From Hydrogenibacillus schlegelii (GTDB lineage Bacteria > Bacillota > Bacilli > Thermicanales > DSM-22653): 64,000 nucleotides of DNA. The position numbers were made by a program, and so were the translations under genes. The notes beneath the pieces were generated by a model. It ran no database searches and was not told the origin of the DNA. It saw only the letters and a list, made by a program, of their open reading frames with translations. Location: positions 62,001 to 126,000 of the forward strand of contig NZ_JXBB01000055.1 of the NCBI RefSeq assembly GCF_001653195.1, given 5' to 3'. Below are positions 53,035 to 61,319 of this stretch, in pieces; position 1 is the first letter of the stretch; each line of letters starts with the position of its first letter.

Positions 53035-54894
53035 TTGCAGGCAAGCGGACTCTGGCCGCTCGCCCTAGGCGGCGCGGCCCTCTTTGCCGCCCTGATGCTC
53101 GCCCTCGCCGCCCGCGGCGGCATCACCTACGCCCGGGGCGGCCGGACGTACGTCGGCTTCGTCGGCATCTCCGCCGTCGCGATGATGGACCTTCTCGCCT
53201 CGGTGTTTTACGGGCCGGGCGAAGCGTTTCGCTACGTCGGTTACGACGCGATGTTCTACCTCGTCTTGACCGCCGTCCTCATCGCCCTCTATGCCTTCAG
53301 CATGACGGAGATCGCCGAGGTGCTGGAAGGCCTCGGCCAAAAGGGCGGAGGGGTCTACACCCTCACCTACCTCGTCTTCGGCCGGACGCTGTCGATGGTC
53401 GCCGTCGCCTCGATCCTCGTCGACTACGTCAACATGGCGGCCCTTTCGGCGGTGAGCGCCGTCGAAAACGCCGCCGCCGTCTTCGGCCTCCTCGCACCGA
53501 TCAAGCTTCCCCTCGCCCTCGCCATCGTCTGGCTTCTGACCGCCCTCAACCTCGCCGGCATCCGGACGAACGTCTGGACGACCTTTGCCGTCTTCCTCTT
53601 CCTCGGCGTCACCCTCGTCGCCGCGGTGATGCTCGGCGCCGGCGCCTTGGACGGCGCCGCCACAGGCCGCATCCAAGCCGGCCTTCTCCGTCCGGCGGCC
53701 ACCTTCGGCGAACGGGGCCTCGTTCCGGCGCTGGGAGCCCTCGTCGTCGGCGTCGGTTCCACGATTCTCGCCTACTCCGGCATCGAGACGGTGCTACAGA
53801 CGCAAAAAGTCGTCGAAAACTGGCAGACGATCCGCCAGGCCTACCGCTTCCTCGTCGTCCTCAACGGCCTCCTCATCCCGGCCGTCGGCATCCTCGCCCT
53901 CGCCCACGTGCCGGACCCCGGCGCCCACGTCGAAGGCCTCGTCGCCACCTACGCCCTCGAAGTCGGCGGCGCGCCGATGGCCGTCGCCATGATCCTCGCC
54001 GCCGCCCTCGCCCTCGCCTTTGCCATGAACACCGCCTTCGTCGGCGGCACCGAGCTCATCACCGTCATCGCCGAGCGCTACGGCCTCGCCGCCCTTCTCC
54101 GGACCAACCGCTTCGGCGTCCACCACCGGATCATCCTCTTTCTCGCCGGCGCCTTCACCGTCCTCATCCTCATCACCGCCGGTTCGGCGAACCTGATCGC
54201 CGACATGTTTGCCATCGGACTATTGGCCAGCTTCGTCCTGAACCTCCTCGGCCTGGTCACCTTCCGCATCACCGAAGGATACGCCCGCATGCGGCGCTAC
54301 CGGACGAGCCTGGCGAAAAATCTCTTCCTCATCGTCGCGTTTTTCGCCGCCTTCGTCTACGTCGCCTCCTCCAAACCGCACGGCACCGCCCTTTGGGCCG
54401 CCGCGGCGGCCTCGTTGGTCGCCCTCGGCGCGGCCGCCGCCCGCTGGTGGGCCGACCCCGACGCCCGCTACGAGCGCCGGTACCAGACGGTCGACGAACT
54501 TCTCTCCGCCCTCGCCGCCCGGCCCGCCGGCCGCCTCGACGTCCGCTTCGCTCGGCCGCGGGAATACGTCCCGGCGGACGGCCGGGAGGTCGTCATCACC
54601 CTGTCGCCCCTGCGCCTCCGGCCGCCGAAACGACGGGGACCGGGGCATTTCATCCTGTCGTATTCGAACCTCTGGGGGACCGTCCAGGAAATGGAGGCCA
54701 TCCTCGCCAAGATCCGGGCGGCCTTCCCGGACCGTCCGCTCGTCGTCCACTTCGGCTGGCCGCTTTCTTCGTGGTGGGATCGGCTGTCGATGGGCTTCGT
54801 CGTCCACCGGCTGCTCATGCTGCCGAAGCGGTTCCGGGACGTCGAATTCCACATCGACTACCTCCCGCCGGCCAAACGCCGCCACCGGCCCTGA
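53035..54894 (+). CDS. APC-superfamily amino acid permease with C-terminal extension
   Basis: A 619-residue transporter. The first 460 residues hold about twelve membrane segments, with APC-type features: FVGISAVAMMDLLASVFYGPGEAFRYVG near the first helix, SMTEIAEVLEGLGQKGGGVYTL, and GTELITVIAERYG. The final 150 residues are cytoplasmic, beginning YQTVDELLSAL and including VVITLSPLRLRPPKR and GTVQEMEAILAKIRAAFPDRPLVVHFGW, a stretch I do not recognise. TTG at 53035 is 8 bases after AAAGGAG, which overlaps the TraX-like stop. The substrate is unknown. Confidence 0.82.
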   Translation: MQASGLWPLALGGAALFAALMLALAARGGITYARGGRTYVGFVGISAVAMMDLLASVFYGPGEAFRYVGYDAMFYLVLTAVLIALYAFSMTEIAEVLEGLGQKGGGVYTLTYLVFGRTLSMVAVASILVDYVNMAALSAVSAVENAAAVFGLLAPIKLPLALAIVWLLTALNLAGIRTNVWTTFAVFLFLGVTLVAAVMLGAGALDGAATGRIQAGLLRPAATFGERGLVPALGALVVGVGSTILAYSGIETVLQTQKVVENWQTIRQAYRFLVVLNGLLIPAVGILALAHVPDPGAHVEGLVATYALEVGGAPMAVAMILAAALALAFAMNTAFVGGTELITVIAERYGLAALLRTNRFGVHHRIILFLAGAFTVLILITAGSANLIADMFAIGLLASFVLNLLGLVTFRITEGYARMRRYRTSLAKNLFLIVAFFAAFVYVASSKPHGTALWAAAAASLVALGAAAARWWADPDARYERRYQTVDELLSALAARPAGRLDVRFARPREYVPADGREVVITLSPLRLRPPKRRGPGHFILSYSNLWGTVQEMEAILAKIRAAFPDRPLVVHFGWPLSSWWDRLSMGFVVHRLLMLPKRFRDVEFHIDYLPPAKRRHRP

Positions 54895-55093
54895 CGGCCG
54901 GGCCTCGCCCCCGGGAGGCCGACCTTCCGCGCCGACCTTCGACCGAAGGCGGCCGAACCCGGCGGTCCACCGGGGCGACCGAACGGATCGGCCTCCCCGG
55001 ATCGGCCGAGCGGATCGAATCCCCGGAACGGCCGGGCGGCCCGACCCTTCCGGGACGATCGAACGGGTCGACCCGCCGGAACGGACGAACGGA
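54895..55093. other. GC-rich spacer between convergent transcripts
   Basis: Repetitive CGGATCG- and GAACGG-like words but no gene, and no clear terminator. Confidence 0.4.
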
Positions 55094-55759
55094 TCATCCG
55101 CCCGGAATGAACCGTTGAGGACCCGTTTTCGGGGCGGTCGACCGCCGGGGCGGGAGGGCGGCCTCAAGCCGGGTCAAAAGCGCCTCGACGCCCCGACCGG
55201 TGAAAAGATCGTATTCGTCGATCGACACGGCGACGACCGGCGCGCGGTGAAACGTCTGAATCCAGGCGTTGTAGCGCTGGTAGAGCGCCTCCCAGTACGC
55301 CCGAGACATCGAAAGTTCAGCCCGGCGGCCGCGGCACCGGATGCGGCGGTAGATCGCTTCAAAACTGCCGGTGAGATAGACGACAAGGTCCGGATGGCGA
55401 AAGGTCGGATCATCGACGAGTGTCTCGTACAGCAGGCGATAGGTCTGCCAGTCGCGCTCGTCCATGTGACCCGTCTCGTGGTGCAGACGGGCAAAAATCT
55501 CGGCATCTTCATAGACGGTCCGGTCCTGGACGACCGAAACGCCGGCGCGGCGGGCTTCCGCGAGCCCGCGAAGGCGTTCGGCGAGGAAGAACACCTGAAC
55601 GCTAAAGCTCCAGCGCTTAAAGTCGGCGTAATAGTCCTCCAGATACGGATTGGTCGACGCCCGCTCGCCGAGCAGGCGATAGCCAAACGCTTCCGCCAGC
55701 CGACGGGCGAGCGTCGTCTTACCGACCCCGACCATCCCGGCGACGGCCACCACCTGCAC
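55094..55759 (-). CDS. dck: deoxynucleoside kinase, Dck-like
   Basis: Salvages deoxyadenosine/deoxycytidine to the monophosphate. The 221 residues have P-loop GMVGVGKTT (8-16), the acidic ERASTNPYLEDYY, FLAERL, the DRTVYEDAEIFA motif (DRS/YED-type substrate site) and the lid RIRCRGRRAE. The start is GTG behind GAGAGGA. It is 19 bases downstream of the paralogous dgk, like the dgk-dck pair of B. subtilis. Confidence 0.88.
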   Translation of the reverse strand: MQVVAVAGMVGVGKTTLARRLAEAFGYRLLGERASTNPYLEDYYADFKRWSFSVQVFFLAERLRGLAEARRAGVSVVQDRTVYEDAEIFARLHHETGHMDERDWQTYRLLYETLVDDPTFRHPDLVVYLTGSFEAIYRRIRCRGRRAELSMSRAYWEALYQRYNAWIQTFHRAPVVAVSIDEYDLFTGRGVEALLTRLEAALPPRRSTAPKTGPQRFIPGG

Positions 55760-55778
55760 CGCTTTCGCTCCTCTCCGT

Positions 55779-56438
55779 CTAGACGCCGCCGAGGCCCGGT
55801 CGGGCGGACGGCGGCGCGAGCACGGCCACCAGCGTCTCCATGACGAACCGGTAGGCCGCCGGATCGTGGACGAAGTCGTGCCGCTCGGTATCCAGCCTCA
55901 CGATCCGGGCCTCCGGATGCCGCTTCTCCGCGTCGGCAAAGTAGGCCGCATAGCGCCGGCGGATGCGATCGAGGTAGGCCGGGTCCATGTCCCGTTCATA
56001 CGGCCGGCCGCGCGCTTGGATCCGTTTCAGAAGCGTGGAAAGCCCGGCCTCGAGATAGATGATGACGTCCGGGCGAGGCAGGTCCCGGACGTAGATCCGG
56101 TAGAGGGTCTCGTACTTCGCGTACTGGGCCGGGGTCAACGTCTCCTGAGAAAAAATAAGATTCTTTAAAATGTGGTAATCGCTGACGACCGGCCGGATCG
56201 CGAGCACGGGCCGGATCGCCTCGAGCTGTTCCATCCGGTCGATGAGAAAAAACGTCTCGATGTGGAACGCCCACCGGGCTCGATCCCGATAAAAGAGCGG
56301 GAGGAGCGGGTTTTCCGCCACCGTCTCGAGGAGCAGGTGGTGCCCGAATTCCCGGTGGATCAGGCCGGCGAGCGTCGTCTTGCCGACGCCGATCGGCCCC
56401 TCGACGGCGACGAACCGGGGAAGGGAGCCGCCGTTCAT
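55779..56438 (-). CDS. dgk: deoxyguanosine kinase
   Basis: Phosphorylates purine deoxynucleosides. The 219 residues have FVAVEGPIGVGKTTLA, AENPLLPLFYRDRARWAFHIETFFLIDR, the Dgk-typical SDYHILKNLIFSQETL, LPRPDVIIYLEAGLSTLLKRIQARGRPYER (lid) and DFVHDPAAYRFV. ATG at 56438 is used, with AAGGAGG about 10 bases upstream. It is first of the two-kinase operon with its own promoter. Confidence 0.92.
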   Translation of the reverse strand: MNGGSLPRFVAVEGPIGVGKTTLAGLIHREFGHHLLLETVAENPLLPLFYRDRARWAFHIETFFLIDRMEQLEAIRPVLAIRPVVSDYHILKNLIFSQETLTPAQYAKYETLYRIYVRDLPRPDVIIYLEAGLSTLLKRIQARGRPYERDMDPAYLDRIRRRYAAYFADAEKRHPEARIVRLDTERHDFVHDPAAYRFVMETLVAVLAPPSARPGLGGV

Positions 56439-56474
56439 CTGCGCTGCACCTCCTTGCGCCGACACGGCCCCCCC

Positions 56475-56503
56475 ATTTTAACGCCGATCCGCGCCCGGCG
56501 CAA
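56475..56503 (-). promoter_or_regulatory. promoter of dgk-dck
   Basis: TTGCGC (56503-56498), a 17-bp spacer and TAAAAT (56480-56475) on the minus strand. Confidence 0.55.
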
Positions 56504-56519
56504 CGCCGCCCCGGCGTCG

Positions 56520-56987
56520 TCAGGCGATCAGATCCAAAAGCAGCCCCTCCAGCGCGCCGAGGGCGGCGAGGAGTTCGACCGCCGGCGCGACGGTCAGCGC
56601 CTCGGCGAGCCGAAGAAGGGCCGCGTCGATCCGCCGGACGAGGCGAAAGCGCCGCGCCCGGCCGCCGGAGACGGTCGTCTCCGTAGCCGGTTCCACCTCG
56701 TCGAGGGCCCGGGCGACGAACGCTTGCACGACGGCCCGATAGCGGGCAAGGGCCGCCGGCGAACGCTCGGTGACGAGGCGCCGCCCCGCCGCCTCGAGCT
56801 CCGCCCAAAGGCCGCTCAGCGGATGCCCGTCGGCGAGAAGAAGCGCCGCCCGAAAGCCTGCGCCCGTCGCCGTCGCCTCGGACGTCGTTTCGGCCGCCGG
56901 ATGAAAAGACCGGACCCCGAGCGCCTGTGCGAGCTCCGCCGTCCGCCAGCCGCCGCCCGGCCGCGCCGCCTCGAAGGTCGCCCGCAT
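56520..56987 (-). CDS. YaaR-family (DUF327) protein
   Basis: A 155-residue helical cytoplasmic protein of unknown function. The C-terminal 90 residues match the family pattern: LARYRAVVQAFVARALDEVE, RARRFRLVRRIDAALLRLAEAL and LGALEGLLLDLIA. GGGTGAGG precedes the ATG. It begins 4 bases after the FliT-like gene, so it is the last member of the flagellar cap operon here; a link to flagella has been little studied. Confidence 0.75.
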   Translation of the reverse strand: MRATFEAARPGGGWRTAELAQALGVRSFHPAAETTSEATATGAGFRAALLLADGHPLSGLWAELEAAGRRLVTERSPAALARYRAVVQAFVARALDEVEPATETTVSGGRARRFRLVRRIDAALLRLAEALTVAPAVELLAALGALEGLLLDLIA

Positions 56988-56991
56988 CGCC

Positions 56992-57339
56992 TCACCCCCG
57001 ATCGTCGAAAAAACCGCCGACCGCGTCGCCGGCCGGATCGTAGCGGGCCGCTTGTTTTTGCCGGCCGAGGCGCTCCCCCCGGCGGGCGAGGGCATCGCGA
57101 AGCTCGACCAGCGCCGCCCGCAGGGTGGTCTCATCGGCCAGCGCCGCCTGCCGTTCCCCCTCCGGCCAGCCGGCGACCGCTGCCGGGTCGGTCCGGGCGA
57201 TCCACCGGTCCCGCTCGCGGAGGGCCCGCTCGACGGCGGCGACGTCTCCCGCCCGGGCCGCCTCGATCGCCGCCCGGGTGAGCGCCCGCCAGGCGTCCGG
57301 GGCGCCGGCGCGGTCGCCCGGGCGATCCCGTTCCTCCAT
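56992..57339 (-). CDS. FliT-like flagellar protein (tentative)
   Basis: A 115-residue, mostly helical protein (AWRALTRAAIEAARAGDVAAVERALRERDRWI, LADETTLRAALVELRDALARRGERL) that ends GGFFDDRG. Size, helical character and position right after fliS match the FliD export chaperone FliT, but the sequence is too divergent for me to assert it. AAGGAGGG precedes the ATG. Confidence 0.6.
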   Translation of the reverse strand: MEERDRPGDRAGAPDAWRALTRAAIEAARAGDVAAVERALRERDRWIARTDPAAVAGWPEGERQAALADETTLRAALVELRDALARRGERLGRQKQAARYDPAGDAVGGFFDDRG

Positions 57340-57448
57340 TCGCCCCCTCCTTCCCGCCGAAGGCCTCCGGGGCGGCCGGCCGAACCGACCGCTCGGACGG
57401 TCCGGCCGGATCTCTCCGCCGCCGGTCCGGTCAGAGGTATCCGGCGAT

Positions 57449-57862
57449 TTAGGCCCGCCCGTCGTCCGGCGCGGCCGCCCGGTCGGCCGCCCCTTCGGCC
57501 CGGGCGAGGCGGATCGCCTGCGCCCACGTCTCCCGGAGGTCTTCGAGGAGCGCCAGGACGTCCTGGACGTTTTGCGCGTCTTTTTTCAAGTTGGCGGCGA
57601 TCAGGTGGCGGGTCATGAAGTCGTACAGCTGGTAGAGCTCCCGGGCCGGCGGCCGCTCGAGATCGAGCCCCCGGATGAGGGCGGCCAGAACCTCCTGCAT
57701 GTGGATCAGCCGGTCGTTGGCGGCGGCAAAGTCTCGCTCGGCGATCGCCCGGACCGCCTGCCGGCCGCTTTTGATCGCCGCGTCGTACAAAAGGAGGACG
57801 AGTTCCTCCGGTGGCGCCGTGAGCACCTGATTCATGCGATACTGCATCGCTCCGCCGTACAT
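57449..57862 (-). CDS. fliS: flagellin export chaperone FliS
   Basis: Binds the flagellin C-terminus in the cytoplasm. The 137 residues start with the FliS hallmark YRMNQVLTAPPEELVLLLYDAAIKS and continue with the four-helix bundle, including ELYQLYDFMTRHLIAANLKKD. The ATG at 57862 follows AAAGGGG. It lies between fliD and the FliT-like gene. The flagellin gene itself is not in the window. Confidence 0.95.
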   Translation of the reverse strand: MYGGAMQYRMNQVLTAPPEELVLLLYDAAIKSGRQAVRAIAERDFAAANDRLIHMQEVLAALIRGLDLERPPARELYQLYDFMTRHLIAANLKKDAQNVQDVLALLEDLRETWAQAIRLARAEGAADRAAAPDDGRA

Positions 57863-57912
57863 CGCACGTCCCCTTTCGGGCCCCAACATCCGGCCGCGCC
57901 GACGCCCGTCGG

Positions 57913-59583
57913 CTACGCCCCGCCGCCGAACGCCTGCATCAGCCAGAGGCTCTGGACGTTGGCCCGCTGGATCGCCTGTTCCATCGCCGTAAACTCCCGC
58001 CAGTACCGGTCTTCGATCGCCTTGAGGCGCCGGGTCATCTCATCGATCCGGCCGTCGAGGCGGGTGAGCGCCCGGCCGAGGACGCTCTGGTCGCCGATCG
58101 AGACGCCGTCCCGGCCGGCCCGGTCGACGAACCGGTTGATGGCCGCGCCGACGACGTCGTACAGCCGGACGGCGAGGCCTTTTTGCGGATGGAACGGATC
58201 CCGGTTCTCCGCGTCCGGCGCGCCGGAAGCGAGCTTTTGCGAAAGAAGCGCCGCCACCCGCTCCGGGTCTTCCGCCACCGCCGCCCGGAGCTTTCCTTCG
58301 TCGACGACGAGGCGGCCCCGGTCCCACCAGCTCCCGGTCGTGATGCCGATGTCGGCGAGGGAGACGGTTTGGTCGCCGATCACCACCGGCGTCGTCACCG
58401 CCCGGCGCATCTCGGTCACGAGCCGCTCGAGAAGCGGATCCCGGGCGAGGAGGCCGCTTTTGGCCCGTTTTTCCCATTCCTCGATCTGTTTTTCGCTCAT
58501 CTGCGCCTTTTCGTCGTCGAGCAGGGGCGGGTAGTCCCGGTAGCGGGGCTCGGTGAGGCGCCGGTTCAGATCGTCCAGGAGGTCGTTGTACCGTTTGACG
58601 AAGTCGAGCACCCGATCGACGATCGCATCGGTGTCCCGGACGACGGTGATCGTCGTCTCGGCGCCGGCGTCGGCGCCTTTTAAGACGAAGTCAAGGCCGA
58701 AGGCGGCAAAGCGGTTGTCGGCAAACGTGAGCGTCGCCCCGTCCAGGACGACCTCCGCCGTCTGGCCGGGCGTCCCGGTGAGCGTTGCCTTCCCAGTGGC
58801 GGAATCGACGGGGGCGCCGAAGAGGTTCGCGACGACGCCGACGTCGCCCGAGGCGCCGGTTGCGGTCGTGACGTCCTCCAGGGTCAGGACGAGGTCCCCC
58901 ATCTGCCGCGTCTGGACGAACAGCCGGTCGAGGGTCGGATCGTACGACGCCCGAACGCCGTAGTCGACCGGCTGATTCGTGTTCGGGTCGGTAAAGGCGG
59001 CGGCGTTGATCGCCTGGACGATATCGGCGATCGTCTTCGTGCCGGCATCCGTCACGGTCACCGTGGCCTTGCCGAGCGGATTGCCCGAGGGATCGGTTAA
59101 GGTCAGCGTAAATTCAAGCGTCGCCGTGTCGGCGATGCCGAACTGTTTCCCGAGCGGATCGGTCGGCGCGGTCCCGGCGGCGCGGCCGGCGACCGCATTT
59201 CCGACGACCGTCGCCGGTTTCGCCAGCCGGTTCACGCGGAGCGAGTGCACGCCCGGAACGGCGGCGCCGGTCGCCGTGACGCCGACGAGGTCGTCCCGGC
59301 TGAGAAGCGCCTTTTGCTGCCGGTACGTCCCGGTCAGGCGAAGCGCCGACAGGGCATCCCGGAAGGCGAGCAGGCTCCGGTTGACTTCCCGGTACGCTTC
59401 CCGCTGCCAGGTGAGCCACTGCTTGTCCCGGAGGAGCTGATCGAGCGGCTTCCGCTGGACGGCCATGAGCTTTTTGATGATCCCTTCGGTGTCGAGGCCC
59501 GAGACGAGGCCGGAGAAGTGCCGGACGTCGCCGATGTCGCCGGGGCCGGCCGATCCGCCGGCGCCGATGGGGCCGAAGACCAT
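57913..59583 (-). CDS. fliD: flagellar filament cap protein FliD
   Basis: Forms the pentameric cap that folds flagellin at the filament tip. The 556 residues show the N-terminal FliD domain (FSGLVSGLDTEGIIKKLMAVQRKPLDQLLRDKQWLTWQREAYREVNRSLLAFRDAL) and the C-terminal domain (DFVKRYNDLLDDLNRRLTEPRYRDYPPLLDDEKAQMSEKQIEEWEKRAKSGLL, SVLGRALTRLDGRIDEM), with a variable exposed middle. AAAGGAGG precedes the ATG. Confidence 0.97.
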   Translation of the reverse strand: MVFGPIGAGGSAGPGDIGDVRHFSGLVSGLDTEGIIKKLMAVQRKPLDQLLRDKQWLTWQREAYREVNRSLLAFRDALSALRLTGTYRQQKALLSRDDLVGVTATGAAVPGVHSLRVNRLAKPATVVGNAVAGRAAGTAPTDPLGKQFGIADTATLEFTLTLTDPSGNPLGKATVTVTDAGTKTIADIVQAINAAAFTDPNTNQPVDYGVRASYDPTLDRLFVQTRQMGDLVLTLEDVTTATGASGDVGVVANLFGAPVDSATGKATLTGTPGQTAEVVLDGATLTFADNRFAAFGLDFVLKGADAGAETTITVVRDTDAIVDRVLDFVKRYNDLLDDLNRRLTEPRYRDYPPLLDDEKAQMSEKQIEEWEKRAKSGLLARDPLLERLVTEMRRAVTTPVVIGDQTVSLADIGITTGSWWDRGRLVVDEGKLRAAVAEDPERVAALLSQKLASGAPDAENRDPFHPQKGLAVRLYDVVGAAINRFVDRAGRDGVSIGDQSVLGRALTRLDGRIDEMTRRLKAIEDRYWREFTAMEQAIQRANVQSLWLMQAFGGGA

Positions 59584-59661
59584 CCTCCCCCTCCTTTCGC
59601 CGGTTCCTTCCGTCGGCTTTCCCGTTTTGTCCGAGTTTCGTTTCGCCGGGCCGAAGGCCCT

Positions 59662-60033
59662 TCAGATCCGCTGGTCGATGATCCAGCCGAGCTGCTCGTA
59701 CATCGCGGCGACGAGGTCGAGCCACTTCTTGGGCGGAATTTCCTTGATCACTTCGTTCGTCCGGTCGTCGATGATCTGGACGTAATATTCGCCGAGCTTT
59801 TCGTGCCAGGTGTATTTGAGGTGGGAGCCGCTTTTTTCCAGGATGACGTTCATCCCGTCGACGACCCGCCGCACTTCGTCCGGCGAGAGAAACGACCCGC
59901 CGCCGGCCGTCTCGGCCTCCTTCTGCGGTTTTCCCGGAGAAGGATCGTCGCTTCGAACCGTCGGCACCGGCGGCGCAGCGTCCGGCCGGGCGACCGGTGA
60001 GAGGCCCGGGGCGCCGGCGCGCCCGATCTCCAT
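59662..60033 (-). CDS. flaG: FlaG-family flagellar protein
   Basis: A 123-residue protein whose C-terminal 70 residues are the FlaG domain (VVDGMNVILEKSGSHLKYTWHEKLGEYYVQIIDDRTNEVIKEIPPKKWLDLVAAM). The N-terminus is Pro-rich. FlaG affects filament length in some bacteria. AAGGAGGG precedes the ATG at 60033. It is first of flaG-fliD-fliS-fliT-yaaR, behind a sigma-D promoter. Confidence 0.94.
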   Translation of the reverse strand: MEIGRAGAPGLSPVARPDAAPPVPTVRSDDPSPGKPQKEAETAGGGSFLSPDEVRRVVDGMNVILEKSGSHLKYTWHEKLGEYYVQIIDDRTNEVIKEIPPKKWLDLVAAMYEQLGWIIDQRI

Positions 60034-60092
60034 CCGCCCTCCCTCCTTCCGACGTCTGGGCACCCGCCGTCTTCACCGGCGCTTTGCCGGAT

Positions 60093-60120
60093 GTATCGGC
60101 CGTCGGCGACCGGAGCTTTA
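60093..60120 (-). promoter_or_regulatory. sigma-D (SigD/FliA) promoter of the flagellar cap operon
   Basis: TAAA (60120-60117), a 16-base spacer and GCCGATAC (60100-60093) match the sigma-D consensus TAAA-N14-16-GCCGATAT in all but the last base. It lies 59 bases upstream of flaG. Confidence 0.85.
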
Positions 60121-60216
60121 GCCGGAAGGAGGCGGCGCGGAAGCCTCCTCGTCGTCGGGCCGTCCGCCCGGACGCCCCGAACCTTCCGCCGGGCGCTTTT
60201 CGCCCCCTCCCCTCCA

Positions 60217-60225
60217 TGCTACAAT
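60217..60225 (+). promoter_or_regulatory. extended -10 promoter of the EamA transporter gene
   Basis: TGCTACAAT (60217-60225), with a poor -35. Confidence 0.55.
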
Positions 60226-60271
60226 CGGTCTGATCGAAAGCGGAACCTGGCCGAAGAGAAAGGAGAACGCC

Positions 60272-61195
60272 ATGAACCCGCGGTCCCCGGCCGCCGGCGC
60301 CCTCTTCGTCCTCATCGCCGCCGCCCTCTGGGGCACCCTCGGCCTTTTCGTCCACCGCCTGCAGGAACGGGGCTTTACGGCCCTCGAGATCGTCGCCCTC
60401 CGGGCCGCGGCGACCGTCCTCTGGCTCGGCGGCGTCCTCGCCGTTCGGGCGCCGGCCGCCCTCGCCGCCCCGCGATGGGCGTGGCCGTCTTTCCTCGGCA
60501 CCGGCGTCCTCAGCATGGCGCTCTTCAACTGGGCCTATTTTCAGGCGATCGACCTCGTCTCCCTTTCAATCGCCGCGACCCTCCTCTACACCGGGCCGGC
60601 GTTTGTCGTCCTCCTCGGCCGGCTTTTTTTCAAGGAGCCGATCACCGGCCGGAAGGCCATCGCCCTCGGGCTTTCGACCGTCGGCGCCGCCCTCGTCTCC
60701 GGCCTCGGCAGCACGGCCGCCTCAATTCAGCCGCCGCCGGCGGAAGGCGTCTTCCTCGGCCTCCTTTCCGGCTTTGCCTATGCCCTCTACAGCCTGTTCG
60801 CCAAGCCGCTGGCCGGCCGTCTCCCGGCGCAGACGATCGTCCTTTATACGTTCGCCGTCACCTTTCTCGCCCTCGCCGCTCCGACCGCCCTCTGGAAAAA
60901 GGCGGCGCTCATCGCCCGCCCGGACGTCCTCGGAATCGTCCTTCTGTTCGGGCTCTTTCCGACGGCCCTCGCTTATCTCCTGTACACCGAAGGGCTTCGG
61001 CGGATGGAGGCCGGCCGGGCGGCGATGCTCGCCACCGTCGAACCGGTCGTCGCCCTCGTCCTCGGGCGCTTCGTGTTCCACGACCGGCTCACCGCCGGGC
61101 AGACGATCGGCGCCGCCGCCATCCTGCTCGCCGTCGTCCTCATCGCCGGCGCCGGAAGCGCCGAACGTCGCATCCCGCCTTCGGCGCCGGCCTGA
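60272..61195 (+). CDS. EamA/DMT-superfamily transporter
   Basis: A 307-residue membrane protein with ten predicted segments formed by two EamA repeats (residues about 8-145 and 155-295). Typical features are FVLIAAALWGTLGLFVHRL, LLYTGPAFVVLLGRLFFKEPITGRKAIALGLSTVGAAL and AAMLATVEPVVALVLGRFVFHDRLTAGQTIGAAAILLAVVLI. AAAGGAG precedes the ATG. It probably exports a metabolite or amino acid; substrate unknown. It is monocistronic and divergent from the flagellar operon. Confidence 0.9.
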   Translation: MNPRSPAAGALFVLIAAALWGTLGLFVHRLQERGFTALEIVALRAAATVLWLGGVLAVRAPAALAAPRWAWPSFLGTGVLSMALFNWAYFQAIDLVSLSIAATLLYTGPAFVVLLGRLFFKEPITGRKAIALGLSTVGAALVSGLGSTAASIQPPPAEGVFLGLLSGFAYALYSLFAKPLAGRLPAQTIVLYTFAVTFLALAAPTALWKKAALIARPDVLGIVLLFGLFPTALAYLLYTEGLRRMEAGRAAMLATVEPVVALVLGRFVFHDRLTAGQTIGAAAILLAVVLIAGAGSAERRIPPSAPA

Positions 61196-61239
61196 TGGCC
61201 CCTGGCGGCAACGCGCCTCCCCGGCCGATCCGTCCGAAA

Positions 61240-61268
61240 CAAAAATCCCCTTCCCGCCCGGGGGAAGG
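61240..61268 (-). terminator. terminator of the DUF302-methyltransferase transcript
   Basis: CCTTCCC / GGGAAGG (61268-61262 and 61255-61249) with a 6-base loop, then GGATTTTTGTTT on the minus strand. Confidence 0.65.
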
Positions 61269-61319
61269 AGATCGGCGATCGGCGCGCCACCGCCCATCCG
61301 CACACCCGGCGGTCCGACC

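Noticed and set aside
54895-55093. Repeated CGGATCG and GAACGG words as a regulatory or CRISPR-like repeat
   Set aside because: The words are short, irregular and without constant spacing; they look like GC-rich low complexity.
52527-55118. A long frame over the TraX-like and APC genes
   Set aside because: It is an Arg/Pro-rich shifted reading of two recognisable membrane proteins with proper ribosome-binding sites.
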